A stretch of 64,000 nucleotides of DNA from Limnoperna fortunei (Eukaryota > Mollusca > Bivalvia > Mytilida > Modiolidae), in the NCBI GenBank assembly GCA_944474755.1, contig OX104120.1:23707242-23771241 (forward strand), given 5' to 3'. This document shows positions 34,942 through 46,532 of the stretch, piece by piece; the stretch's first letter is position 1; the number at the start of each line of letters is the position of its first letter. The position numbers and the translations under genes were made by a program. The notes below the pieces were generated by a model. It did not search any database and had not been told where the DNA came from. It was given only the letters and a program-made list of their open reading frames with translations.

Positions 34942-37900
34942 TAATATATGGAAACTCATTGACACATGAGAATTATGTTTGTACATCTTGATACCCAATC
35001 AGATTAACATCTATGTTGTATTAGAAATAAACAATATACTCCTACAAAAATCTTTAAATATAATGTCATCACAATGGTTATATTGTGGTACAACAGAAGA
35101 GTCAGGGTATGAATAATAAACCAACTATTGGGTCTGATGAGCACTGTCACTTTAGCAGAGTCTTGACAATTAAAGATAATAAGTGAGAATTACATAAAGT
35201 CTTTAATTCACAATTATAGAATCAGTTAACCTGAATAAAACACAACTGACCCCGACTTAAGATTCCAAGATCTCTTTTTGCAATAATTATCATACTTAAT
35301 TCAGGCATACTATTACCAATGAGAAAATGAATATAGAAAATTTTAAAAATCATAACCAACCAATTTTGCCCCTTTTATTATTTCTCAACAAAGCCCTATT
35401 TCAATCAATAAAATATTTCAAAAAATAACTTGATCAATAAAATATGTAATAAAATAAGAATTAAAAAGGAAGTAGATTAATATCCGACTTTCATTTATAT
35501 CTCCTATAATTAGCAGTATATCTTGTACAGTAATTAATTTATTATTTGTCCCCTACATTCTCCAATTCCTGCTAATTAGAAAATCAATTCTCATCATTAG
35601 GCTTTCATCATAAAACAGTTTATAACATGACAGAAAATGACAGGTCTATGATACATAATGTACAACATGCACGGTATATCAGTCTATTTTACATAGAAAG
35701 TAAGGGAGTCTGGCAACTCTCAAAATTGGTTCAATTTATTGAATGTGCCAAGAATTCTGTTTTTTTTACTATATTATTTAAGATTATTGATGAAACAATG
35801 CACAGATACAAAATGAGCATGTTTTAGCCAAGTAACAAATACCAGTTGGAATGTTTATGACTTTGTGCAACCCTACACTTAAAACCCTTATTAAGTATAT
35901 GTATGTGTATCTCCCATTCTTGTTTATAAACTAAAAAGAAAAAATTACTACATGTACTTCACATCAAAAGTTGACAACTGTACATTATATTTTATGCTAT
36001 CACAGTGTACAACACTTCAGTTACATACGGTAAATGTTGTTAAAACGACATTTATCTCCCTTAATTTCAGACAATCCTTATGTCTTATTACTCTTAAGTC
36101 TGAGCTAGTAAGATTAAAAATTTATTTAGCATGAAAGCTTCTTGTCATCATAATCCTACTCTATTTGTATAAATGAATAAACAGATATAAGACTCACTGA
36201 AAAGTAAAATTCTCAATTATAAAACTCTTCAGCTTCAAAGAATGTTGACCTTTTAAACATGCAGAAAAAATAATAATGCAGAGAAGAGCTATTGTAAAGA
36301 TGGCTGCTTTTAACGCCCTGTATAGACTTATTTTTTCCTGATTAAGTTACGTTCCTGTTCATATCTTAACATGACAGAACTGTGTAACATAAAACACAAG
36401 TTCTATATTTTTTGCATCATAGCAGACTTAAATGAATCTAATTACATAAGTAAATTCATGTCATGTGAAAACCCATGTGTTAAAATAGTTCTAAATCCTA
36501 ATTATTTCCTTCATATTGTCACTTCAAAACCACTGAAAACAATGCAGAATGTAAATTATTCACAAGCTTATACTGTTGTATGTTAGTGCGGTAAACTTTG
36601 GTATTTTCATTAAAATGTAGGATTACTGTCAAACTGTCAGTGTATCTATAGTGATCCAAATTAAGGCCAAGGATTCTTTTATCTTGGTGTTGGTTGGGCT
36701 AGCCTTTAAGCAAAAAAATTTTAATTTGTCCAAAATCAAAAAGCTGATTTAACTGACAGTTTTAAAATCTTAAATCCCATATGGTTTTGCATAAATGTTA
36801 AGTTATCAATCATAAAATTGTACCATGAAACAATTTACATTGTCCAATCAGAATCGACATTACATCTGATGTTGCATTAAAATTATGTAGAAGTTTTTTC
36901 GTTTAATATCACATGTTGTTTTAATTCTAGCTAAATAAAATATATTTGCTAACATTTGTTTTATGTTATATTCTAACTTGAGCATTAGTTAAACACTTGG
37001 TCCTATGTTGTTGAACCAATTTTTTGTCAGTAGTTTTAAATTTTTCAAATTAAATTGCATTATATTTAGAAGATGCACTTGGACCTATAGTCTCATTATT
37101 ATTCACTTGATTTAAACACACTGACATTGTTCGTTATCTACCTATTTAAAACTTCCTACCAGGATTACTATACTCCAGACAGCTGATTTCAACTGAATTG
37201 ACTTTAACTGATTTTTTATTTTCGATTTTTTTTTATAACAAAATTAAACTTTAATAAAGTAAACAAATATACAATAATAATATTTTTTAATTCACATCTC
37301 GTAGACCATGTACAGACAGACACTAAAATCTATAGAAAATAAAGCGAAAACACCCCTCAGAAATATCAGAGCAATTTTATTCATGGAAGTAGCAGCCATT
37401 CAAGTAAAGTTAAATTAATGGACAACATGGGACATTAGTCTGGAAATACAATGAAGTATTTTGTCTCCAAAGCTAATCATATGGGATTTGAGGGATTTAT
37501 ATGAATCAATGACAGTATAATAGTTTGAGAAATTGTTTTATTTGACAAAATCACACATATGATTATATTTTTCTCCTGAGTGCCATCAATGCCCTAATTT
37601 TCAGCAGTTTATGTGAGAAAATACATTTGTCCTTTGATGTTATACATCATGACGACAGTCCATGATAGTATTAATGTCAAACATAAGCTTATTACAATAA
37701 GTACTACAGAAATTCTACAGGTCAATCAATACACAACAGTTCTGGACATTCACTCACGGAGTGTGGACACACCAACTCATAGTTTGTATAAACTTTATGT
37801 TCTACCAACGTGGGAATGCACCATTATTACAGCATTTCTTTGTAAATCTGAAAATTCGTGACTGAGTAGAAATCAAGTGTACAATAATGTTACTTTCCAG

Positions 37901-38059
37901 GGGTTACAGTCACTGCATCTAAATATTTACTGTATTTGATGATAGAAAATACATCCAGACTTTGAAATGCAGGGACAAAAAGATTTTTCACATAATGAAG
38001 TCTTTTCATGAATTATCTTTAAATTTAGTACACATATGATTACAGCCAATAACAAGTGT
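34942..38059. other. 3.1-kb AT-rich region without identified features
   Basis: The longest repeat-free stretch in the centre of the window. No tandem unit, SINE or transposon end recognised. Several 60-82-codon open frames on the plus strand (35627, 35952, 36371, 37613) have no recognisable domain. It could hold intron or regulatory sequence but I see no positive evidence. Confidence 0.5.
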
Positions 38060-38303
38060 GGACTGTGAGCATGCTCACAAAGGGATACCCCCACTTCACT
38101 TTCTTTCAAGTCCAATTGTCTCCCATTATTGATATCTGAGGTCAATATAAATCGTTTTTTATATCTACATATAATGTACTCCCTTTATGCTAAGTGTCAT
38201 TATATATTATATCAAGCGGTTTAGGAGGAGTTGAGCTTACAAGGGATGTGGACAGACAGGGTGATTCCTATATACCCCCCAAACAAGTTTGCGGGGGTAT
38301 AAT
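38060..38303 (-). mobile_element. Short element, second family with Helentron-like ends
   Basis: The left end has the perfect 14-bp palindrome GTGAGCATGCTCAC (38065-38078) followed by GGGATACCCCC. The right end is a hairpin TACCCCCCAAAC-AA-GTTTGCGGGGGTA (about 38272-38300). The ATACCCCC near the left is the inverse of the terminal GGGGGTAT at the right. This is the same arrangement (terminal hairpin, distant inverted arm, second hairpin) as the CTAGAGG elements. The interior includes CAAGCGGTTTAGGAGGAGTT and GGACAGACAGGGTGATTCC. Family is inferred. Confidence 0.5.
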
Positions 38304-38599
38304 AAAAAAACTAGTGGTTTGGTGTTCACAACCAAATAACTCACTAATTGTAAAATAACAAAAAAGTAAAACAACACACATTGGAAATCTATATTATGTC
38401 ATATATTTTTTCACATCACAAATTTAAGAAGAGTAAAAACTTCTCAAAAGTATAGAATTAAGGAAAAACTATTCATTTTTGTTTACTACAAATCCTGTTT
38501 ATATGACAATATTTCAATTTTATTGATTGAAAGAAAATGAAAATTAAGTAAAATAAAAAATTTAGTCAATAAAGTTTTTTTATAACCTTACGAAAGGCA

Positions 38600-39155
38600 A
38601 ATAGATGTAAGTGAGATGGTATCCATCTCTGTGGGCACCGCCAACATTGAGGTCAATTAGGTCAAAGGTCATCAACCATGGTATGCGAAACATCACCTTG
38701 ATATCATCTACCCACATTCCAAATATCAAAAGCCTACCACAAAAGATAAAGTTACAGCCCAGCCATGAGTTTGTCATTCGTGACGTTCAGATCAAAGTTC
38801 AAGGTCAAAGGTGAACAACTTCAGTAAGCAACACATCGCCTTGATATTATCTACCCACATTTCAAATATCAAAAGCCTACCTCAAAAGATACAAAAGTTA
38901 CAGCTCGAACATGAATTTGTCATTCAGAAAACAATAATGTGACCTTAAGGTCAAAGCTCAAGGTCAGAGGTGATTAACCATGGTATGCGATACATCTCCT
39001 TGATACTATCTACCCACATTCCAAATATCAAAAGCCTACCTCAAAAGATAAAAAGTTACAGCGCGACACAATAAGTTTTGGACGGATGGCTGCCTCCACT
39101 GACGGATGGACAGACTGATCACTATAGGGCGTTGCCACAAAGTGGTGGGATCCTA
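38600..39155 (-). mobile_element. Third family with Helentron-like ends
   Basis: The left end has a hairpin GAGATGG-TAT-CCATCTC (38613-38629) then TGTGGGCACCGCC. The right end has GGGCGTTGCCACAAAGTGG, whose GGCGxTGCCxACA is an inverted match to the left motif and which also forms CCAC-AAA-GTGG. The interior is about three ~155-bp modules with CATCxCCTTGATATxATCTA and CAAATATCAAAAGCCTACC. Several AGGTCA motifs occur. Limits approximate. Confidence 0.5.
38659..38671 (+). promoter_or_regulatory. Perfect DR1 hormone-receptor-type motif in a repeat
   Basis: AGGTCA-A-AGGTCA is an exact match to the direct-repeat-1 element bound by RXR/HNF4/COUP-type nuclear receptors in animals. A second near-match (AGGTCAAAGGTGA) is near 38800, and a third cluster of half sites near 38950. 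The motif is seen; binding is not shown. Confidence 0.3.
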
Positions 39156-39256
39156 ATTAACATGAAATAGGAAATATTCATTAAGAAACCTCTTTACATG
39201 ACACCTATCTTATCTGTGGATTTATTATTATTCATGGGATGATAATATTCGGTAAA

Positions 39257-39302
39257 CGGAAAGAAAGTCACAGGAAAAAAAGTCACAAGAAATAAAGTCA
39301 CA
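39257..39302. repeat. AAGTCACAGGAAA minisatellite, left part
   Basis: Three units of AAAGTCACAGGAAAA type. The array resumes at 40797 on the other side of the Helentron-like element. Confidence 0.85.
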
Positions 39303-39317
39303 TTTTTGATAGGAAAA

Positions 39318-40797
39318 CTAGAGGCTCCCAGGAGCCTGTATCACTCACCTGAACCTGAAACCAAGCAACCCTTTTTTATCCAGCTTTTTGTTGCTATAAG
39401 GAATTGTCCAACACTTCTGCAAAAATCATTAATTTTGACCTTTTAAGGGAAATAACTAAGATAAGGAGGAGCTTTTGATGCTTAGAGGGGGAAGGGAGGT
39501 TCACTTCAATTTGCTGTACCTGTAATACTTTTTTAACTATCAGTCGAAAACTCTCTTGACTCCCACCCCCCTCCTTTTTTCATTTTTTCTATTTTAAGCC
39601 AACATAGCTATGTAGGTAGTCAGGTGTCATGATTTGCACAATTTTGGTAAAGGACGTCCTAAAGATGATGTGTGCAATGTTTCAAAGCAGTCCTTTCATT
39701 GGTTAAAGAGGAGAAGATTTTTTAAAATAAAGTAAAATTGAGTACAAAATGTTCAAGGAGAATAATTCCTAAATGGTTCATCAGACAATCTTGACCCTAA
39801 AGTCATTTTTGTAGCCCTCATAGAGCAGAACAATTAAGCAATGCTAACTTTTTCTCTAGTTCTAATAATTTTTAAGATTTTGAGGCAAAAATGTCAAAAA
39901 TAATCAATTTGGACAATAAAAGGGCAATAACTCCTATAAGGAGTCATCATACAACATCAACCTAATGGAGTGTTTCGTAGAGCTTTTGATGCAGATGAAG
40001 GCATGTCTCTTCGGGTTTCCTGTATCTGTTACACTTTTTTAAATATAAGCCAAAAACTGTATTTTACCCCCTACTCTGTCCTATTTTTAGCCATGGTGGC
40101 CATGTTGGTTAATCTGTAGCCATGGTTGGTACAAACTTGGTTGAGGAAATTTGATGGATGATGTGTACAATGTTCCAAAGCAGTACTTTCAGTTGTTTCA
40201 GAGGAGAAGATTTTAAAAAATCAATTAAAACCGATTAAAAAAAAGTTCAAGGTGAATAACTCTTAAACGGTTAATCAGACAATCTTGACCTTTAAGTCAT
40301 TTTTGTAGATCTCATAGAGCAGAACAATTAAGCAATGCTAACTTTTTCTCTAGTTCTAATAATTTTCAAGATTTTGAGGCAAAAATGGCAAAAATCATCA
40401 ATTTTGACAATTAAAGGGCAATAACTCCTACAAGGAGTCATCATACAACTTTGACGCAATGGAGTGTTTTGTAGAGCTTTAGATGCTGAAGAAGGAAAGT
40501 CTGTTCAGTTTTCCTGTATCTGTTATACTTTTTGAACTAAAAGCAAACAACTGTATTTTGACCCCCCCTGTTCTATTTTTAGCCATGGCGGCCATGTTGG
40601 TTGGTCTGAGGCCATGATTTGGGCAAACGTGGTAGAGGACATTTTACTGATGATGTGTGTAAAGTTTCAAAGCAATCCCTTCGTGGTTTTGGAGGAGAAG
40701 ATTTTTGAAGAAAAGTTAATGACGGCGACGACGATGACAACGACGACGACGGACGACGGACGCCAAGTGATGGCAATAGCTCGGGTCAGGTGAGCTA
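39318..40797 (-). mobile_element. Helentron-like element, 3 modules, inserted in a minisatellite
   Basis: Starts CTAGAGGCTCCCAGGAGCC; modules near 39520, 40018 and 40514; GAC/GAT microsatellite near 40725-40760. The right end reads CAATAGCTCGGGTCAGGTG-AGCTA: the ACATGACCCTTC half of the terminal hairpin is deleted, probably disabling this copy. Poly-C runs are short here (for example CCCACCCCCC near 39563, CCCCCTACTC near 40066), unlike the long runs in its relatives. Minus-strand ORFs at 40579-40852 are incidental. Confidence 0.83.
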
Positions 40798-40852
40798 AAA
40801 AGTCACAGGAAAAAAAGTCACAAGAAAAAAAAGTCACAGGAAAAAATGTCAC
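40798..40852. repeat. AAGTCACAGGAAA minisatellite, right part
   Basis: AAAGTCACAGGAAAAAAAGTC repeats about four times, continuing the array broken at 39302. Confidence 0.88.
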
Positions 40853-41392
40853 AATTAATAATTAGTCTTGGTCATTTATGTTGTCATAATATGAAGATAT
40901 TTTTTATGTTTATTATAATTATAGTCATATTTTTATGTAAAACTTGTTTATTACTTTATTACTTACTAGTTATTTAATAATATTATAAATTAAAAATTGT
41001 GTTTCAAGTCCATCAAAATCAAGAACACTTCTAGTAAAAACCTTACTGTTGACAGCTCTTTTTGTGCTGCTTTAACAGTTAAAAATATGTATACCAAAGA
41101 AAAGAATAGGACAAACAACTATATTAATACATAGATCAAAGCCAAAAATATGGCTTCAACATTTTAGTGATTAATTTATTTAATAATGTGTTGTGAAAAA
41201 TGAACATGTGTGACCTGAATTACTGTACTTCTAACTGCTTATTTATTCCTTTGTTTTTATATGATAAAGTTTTGTTAATTTGTTATAATATTTATTTTAA
41301 AATTAAATGTCTTTAAATATCCACTTTTTATATACATGAATATAAATCTTGGAAAAAAACCACACATTCAATACCAATACAACTTATTAATT
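40853..41392. other. AT-rich spacer between inverted minisatellites
   Basis: Very AT-rich; no other signal seen. It would form the loop of the inverted arrangement described in the findings. Confidence 0.5.
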
Positions 41393-41485
41393 GTGACTTT
41401 TTTCCTGCGACTTTTTTTCTTGAGACTTTTTTTCCTGTGACTTTTTATCCATGACTTTTTTTCTGTGACTTTTATTCCTGTGACT
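41393..41485. repeat. Inverted copy of the AAGTCACAGG minisatellite
   Basis: About six units of GTGACTTTTTTCCT, the reverse complement of the array at 39257/40798. Confidence 0.88.
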
Positions 41486-41617
41486 TTCTTTCCTACAACC
41501 TAATTTTCATGGATTTGTGTGTATATTTATATTTAATTGGAGCAAAAACAAAACTCATATAATTGGGTATCCATGAAATAGTAGCTCTTAAACCATACAC
41601 ATTGGTGTCCATGAAAC

Positions 41618-41865
41618 TCGGTCAAAGTAAACTTTAACAGACTGGTCACTGGTCATACCTCAAACTGTCAAAGTAAACCTTAACAGACTGGTCACTGGTC
41701 ATACCTCAAACTGTCAAAGTAAATCTTAACAGACTGGTCACTGGTCATACCTCAAACTGTCAAAGCAAACTTTAACAGACTGGTCACTGGTCATACCTCA
41801 AACTGTCAAAGTAAATCTTAACAGACTGGTCACTGGTCATACCTCAAACTGTCAAAGTAAATGAC
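41618..41865. repeat. 46-bp tandem repeat, ~5.4 copies
   Basis: CAAACTGTCAAAGTAAATCT, TAACAGACTGGTCACTGGTC, ATACCT; CAAACTG at 41661 and 41707. Confidence 0.95.
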
Positions 41866-42854
41866 TTACCTAATAGTGACAGCTTAAATGATGACAGATT
41901 GTTCTGGTTGATTGCATCTTTCAGGGAGGGGTGGGTAAACTCTGCATAACATCCTGGTCGGTTTGACATTATTTCATCTCCTCATGGATATGCAGTAAAC
42001 ATACATGTAATACCAAGAATATAATATCCACAAAAGGAAATAGGAAAGTCAACGATTTTTTAATCAGCAGTAGCTCATTAAATCCTCATTTGCAGGCTTA
42101 ACCATCACAGGCCCATCTGAAAAACAACAAGACAATGTTTTTTATTGATTCAATTCATTAGCAGCGATGTTTTTCATATACAACAAAGATGTAGCATTTA
42201 TCACAGGAACACTTAATGAGCAATCCTAGTAACTTTATCTACTTCAAGTCTAATGGACTATTGGGAACTGGTTAACCAACTAATTTTAATACATCCATTC
42301 ATTTACTTAACCTATCTAGATGAACAAAGTAGCCCTTCAAAGAGGTGGTCCTTTAAAGAGGTGTATAAGCTGATAATGCCGATCCATTTATTTTGTTACA
42401 TACTGGTCTTTTAAGTTTTTTAAGAAGTTTTTACATCAACTACACCCCTTTAATTGTTGTTATTAACTCATAAGCATATCATATACATAAAAAATTGACT
42501 GTATTATGGATACCTAAGAAACCAAAGGTTTCAGTAAATATTAAATATTTACAATATAATTAACTACAGAAGAATTGTATAGATCATTGAGAAACCTTGA
42601 ACTAATTTTTTTCAGTCTAATTACAATTCGCTCCTTTAATGTTTACTATTTAGCTTTTGTCTGAAGGTCATGACTACTTTTTTTTTTGTCTGAAGGTCAT
42701 GACTACTGTTTTTCAAATCAACAATAACTATATACATTATATAGAATTTTGGTTAAAAATCTCCATCCAGCTCTGTATATCGATGTTAATGTTTCAAAGA
42801 AATTCAATATTTTGCTTATATGCTACCCTTATGTAATTATTTTCACAAATGAAA
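41866..42854. other. AT-rich sequence, nothing recognised
   Basis: A short 25-bp duplication containing TGTCTGAAGGTCATGACTAC lies near 42658-42712. No coding or transposon signal otherwise. Confidence 0.5.
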
Positions 42855-43035
42855 TACAGGTCAAGGTGGTTCCCTTCTACTAAACAGTTATGTCTGTCAA
42901 CACTGATGTCGCAGGTTTGAGACTCACTATAGAAAGGTTCAACTATTATCTTAACTGACAAGGATTGCTAGTTTACCGACCAAAGGTCAGGTTTTCTCTG
43001 GATATTCCAGTTGCCTGCCCCACTAAGTGGCAGGG
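42855..43035 (+). mobile_element. Old degenerate SINE copy
   Basis: TATGTCTGTCAACACTGATG, a B-box-like GCAGGTTTGAGACTC, ACTGACAAGGATTGCTAG and CCAAAGGTCAGG are in family order. The A box is unrecognisable. Confidence 0.7.
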
Positions 43036-43104
43036 GCCTAACTAATGAAGTCAACAATCTAAAACTAACAATTCCATTGATGAACAGGACAGGAGAAAAC
43101 CTCA

Positions 43105-43817
43105 AACACAAACTATAAAAATTCTATTCCACAAAGTGTCAACAATAAAAATATATTCCACAAAGTGTCAACAATAAAAATCTATTCCACAAAGTGTCAA
43201 CAATAAAAATCTATTCCACAAAATGTCAACAATTAAAATCTATTCCACAAAGAGACAACAATTAAAATCTATTCCACAAAGTATCAAACATTAAAATCTA
43301 CTCCACAAAGTGTCAACAATAAAAATCTATTCCACAAAGTGTCAACAATTAAAATCTACTCCACAAAGTATCAACAATAAAAATCTATTCCACAAAGTGT
43401 CAACAATAAAAATCTATTCCACAAAATGTCAACAATAAAAAAATATTCCACAAAGTGTCAACAATAAAAATCTATTCCACAAAGTATCAACAATAAAAAT
43501 CTACTCCACAAAGTGTCAACAATAAAAATCTACTCCACAAAGTGTCAACAAAAAAAAATCTATTCCACAAAGTGTCAACAATAAAAATCTATTCCACAAA
43601 GTGTCAACAATAAAAATCTATTCCACAAAATGTCAACAATAAAAAATTATTCCACAAAGTGTCAACAATAAAAATCTATTCCACAAAGTGTCAACAATAA
43701 AAATCTATTCCACAAAGTGTCAACAATAAAAATCTATTCCCCAAAGTGTCAACAATAAAAATCTATTCCACAAAGTGTCAACAATAAAAATCTATTCCAC
43801 AAAGTGTCAACAATAAA
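43105..43817. repeat. 29-bp tandem array, ~24 copies
   Basis: Unit AACAATAAAAATCTATTCCA-CAAAGTGTC, 29 bp (CCACAAAG at 43681 and 43710), with variants TCTACTCC, AAATGTC and AGTATC. Confidence 0.96.
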
Positions 43818-44169
43818 TTATTCATTGAACTGAAATTTCATCAAGAAGCAATTAAAAATTGAATATAGAAAATTCTTTACAGCAATTGTTATCATGTCGT
43901 CAAACAGGAAACAAACGATGTGCGATATTGATAAAGTGACAAAATGTTATTCACAGAAAACATTTTATACAAAAAACTATGAACTGGTCCTTAGGGACAC
44001 ATTTATTGAATATATACAGCTCACTATTCATAATCAATTTGTCAAAACACAAGACATGAACACAGACTCTGTATAACCTATCTATAGCACAAAATTTGAC
44101 TAAAAATGTCTATCATGACCTTCCTTTTAATACCAATGTAAATCATAGACAATTTACAATCATGACCAC
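43818..44169. other. AT-rich spacer
   Basis: A 60-codon plus-strand frame (43894-44076) has no recognisable domain; nothing else seen. Confidence 0.45.
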
Positions 44170-45117
44170 ATGAAACAGATAAAATCAGCAACTTAGTGAC
44201 TGTATTAGGCTTAAATGTCAACTTACAGACTAGTGGGTTTAAATATCAAATTACAGACTAGTGGGTTTAAATGTCAACTCACATACTAGTGGCTTTAAAT
44301 AGTCACTTACTGAATATAGAAGATTTAAGTGTCAACTGACAGACTAGTGGGTTCAAATGTTAACTTACAGAAATGTAACCTTACAGACAAGTCAGTTTAA
44401 ATAGTCACTTACTGAATATAGAAGGTTTAAGTGTCAACTTACAGCGACTAGTGGGTTCAAATGTAATCTTACAGACTAGTGGGTTTAAATGTCACTTACA
44501 GTCTGACATTTAAACCTTTGAGTCTTTAAGTTGACATTTAAACCCACTAGTCTGTAAGGTTACATTTTAAATGTCAACTCACAGACTGATCGGTTTAAAT
44601 GTAAACTTACAGTCTAGTGAGTTTAAATGTCAACTCACAGATTAGAGGGTTTAAATGTCAACTTACAGACTAGTAGGATTAAATGTTAATTTATAGACTA
44701 TTGGGTTTAAATGTCAACTTACAGACTGATCTGTTTAAATGTCAACTTACAGACTGATCTGTTTAAATGTCAACACACTGACTAGTGGGTTTAAATGTCA
44801 ACACACTGACTAGTGGGTTTAAATGTCAACTTACATACTAGTGGGTTTAAATGTCAACTTACAAACTAGTGGGTTTAAATACAATCTTAAAGAATACAGG
44901 GTTTAAATGTTAACTCACAGACTAGTGGGTTTACATGTCAACTCACAGATTAGAGGGTTTAAATGTTAACTTACAGGCTAGTGGGTTTAAATGTCAACTC
45001 ACAGACTAGTGGGTTTAAATGTCAACTTACAGACTAGTGGGTTTAAATGTCAACTTACAGACTAGTGGATTTAAATATAAACTTGCAGACTAGTAGGTTT
45101 AAATATCAACTACTTAC
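44170..45117. repeat. 28-bp tandem array, ~33 degenerate copies
   Basis: Unit GGGTTTAAATGTCAACTTAC-AGACTAGT, 28 bp (45011 and 45039). Substitutions and small indels are frequent, and one segment is inverted. TTTAAA (DraI-type palindrome) and ACTAGT (SpeI-type palindrome) occur in most units. Confidence 0.94.
44499..44570 (-). repeat. Inverted unit(s) within the 28-bp array
   Basis: GTTGACATTTAAACCCACTA-GTCTGTAAG is the exact reverse complement of the normal unit; flanking units on both sides are in forward orientation. Confidence 0.9.
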
Positions 45118-46045
45118 AAGTGGGTTTAAATGTCAATCTACAAACCCATAGTTTAATTACTTATTGAAGTAGGTTTAAATGTCAACTTACTGACAAGTGG
45201 GTTTAAATGTCAATCTACAAACCTATAGTCTAATTACTTACTGAAGTAGATTTAAATATCAACTACTGACAAGTGAGTTTAAATGTCAATATACAAACAC
45301 ATAGTTTAATTACTTTTTGAAGTAGTTTTAAATGTCAACTTACTGACAAGTGGGTTTAAATGTCAATCTACAAACCTATAGTCTAATTACTTACTGAAGT
45401 AGTTTTAAATGTCAACTTACTGACAAGTGGGTTTAAATGTCAATCTACAAACCCATAGTCTAATTACTTACTGAAGTAGGTTTAAATGTCAACTTACTGT
45501 CAAGTGGGTTTAAATGTCAATCTACAAACCCATAGTCTAATTACTTACTGAAGTAGGTTTAAATGTCAACTTACTGACAAGTGGGTTTAAATGTCAATCT
45601 ACAAACCCATAGTCTAATTACTTACTGAAGTAGGTTTAAATGCAAACTTACTGACAAGTGGGTTTAAATGTCAATCTACAAACCTATAGTCTAATTACTT
45701 ACTGAAGTAGGTTTTAATGTCAACTTACTGACAAGTGGGTTTAAATGCCAATCTACAAACCTATAGTCTAACTACTTACTGAAGTAGGTTTAAATGTCAA
45801 CTTACTGACAAGTGGGTTTAAATGTCAATCTACAAACCCATAGTCTAATTACTTACTGAAGTAGGTTTAAATGCAAACTTACTGACAAGTGGGTTTAAAT
45901 GTCAATCTACAAACCCATAGTCTAATTACTTACTGAAGTAGGTTTAAATGTCAACTTACTGACAAGTGGGTTTAAATGTCAATCTACAAACCCATATTCT
46001 AATTACTTACTGAAGTAGGTTTAAATGTCAACCTACAGGCAGACT
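45118..46045. repeat. 77-bp tandem array, ~12 copies, derived from the 28-bp unit
   Basis: Unit GGGTTTAAATGTCAATCTAC, AAACCCATAGTCTAATTACT, TACTGAAGTA, GGTTTAAATGTCAACTTACT, GACAAGT, 77 bp (45583 and 45660). It contains two diverged 28-bp-type units plus a novel 21-bp insert, showing a higher-order repeat arising from the neighbouring array. Confidence 0.95.
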
Positions 46046-46532
46046 AGTAGGTTTAAATATCCTATGTCCTAATTTAATTGTGACTATTCAATAAACATTA
46101 TGATCAAGTTTGGTTTACCTAAACAAAAACAAGAAAATCTATAAATAATCCCACACTTTTACATTTGACATTTTAATCTCTACACTGTTGAATTGCAAAT
46201 AATTTTAAATTGAAAAATCTTGTTTACTACGACCTGAAAAACCTTCCAGAGCATCAACTTTGGTGGCACAATATTTTCTTTACAGACATTACCTTGGCTT
46301 GAAAATGACAAAAGCAGAATTCCCATCAACCCATCAAATCAAATGTTACCAATTTATTGTAATTATCAGTGGGTGTATCATTAACAGAACACTGTACATA
46401 CATTGAATAAGATCAAACAACCATACCTGGATACAAAGGTTACATTAAAAGACCCACATATTGGAATAACAATATTACATGCTCAATGTTTTATATACTC
46501 CAGACAACTCATGAATGTAGCTGAAATACCAG
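46046..46532. other. AT-rich spacer
   Basis: Nothing recognised. Confidence 0.5.

Noticed and set aside
38060..38150. GTGAGCATGCTCAC as an operator or terminator
   Set aside because: Its position next to an inverted terminal motif fits a transposon end better, and this is not bacterial DNA.
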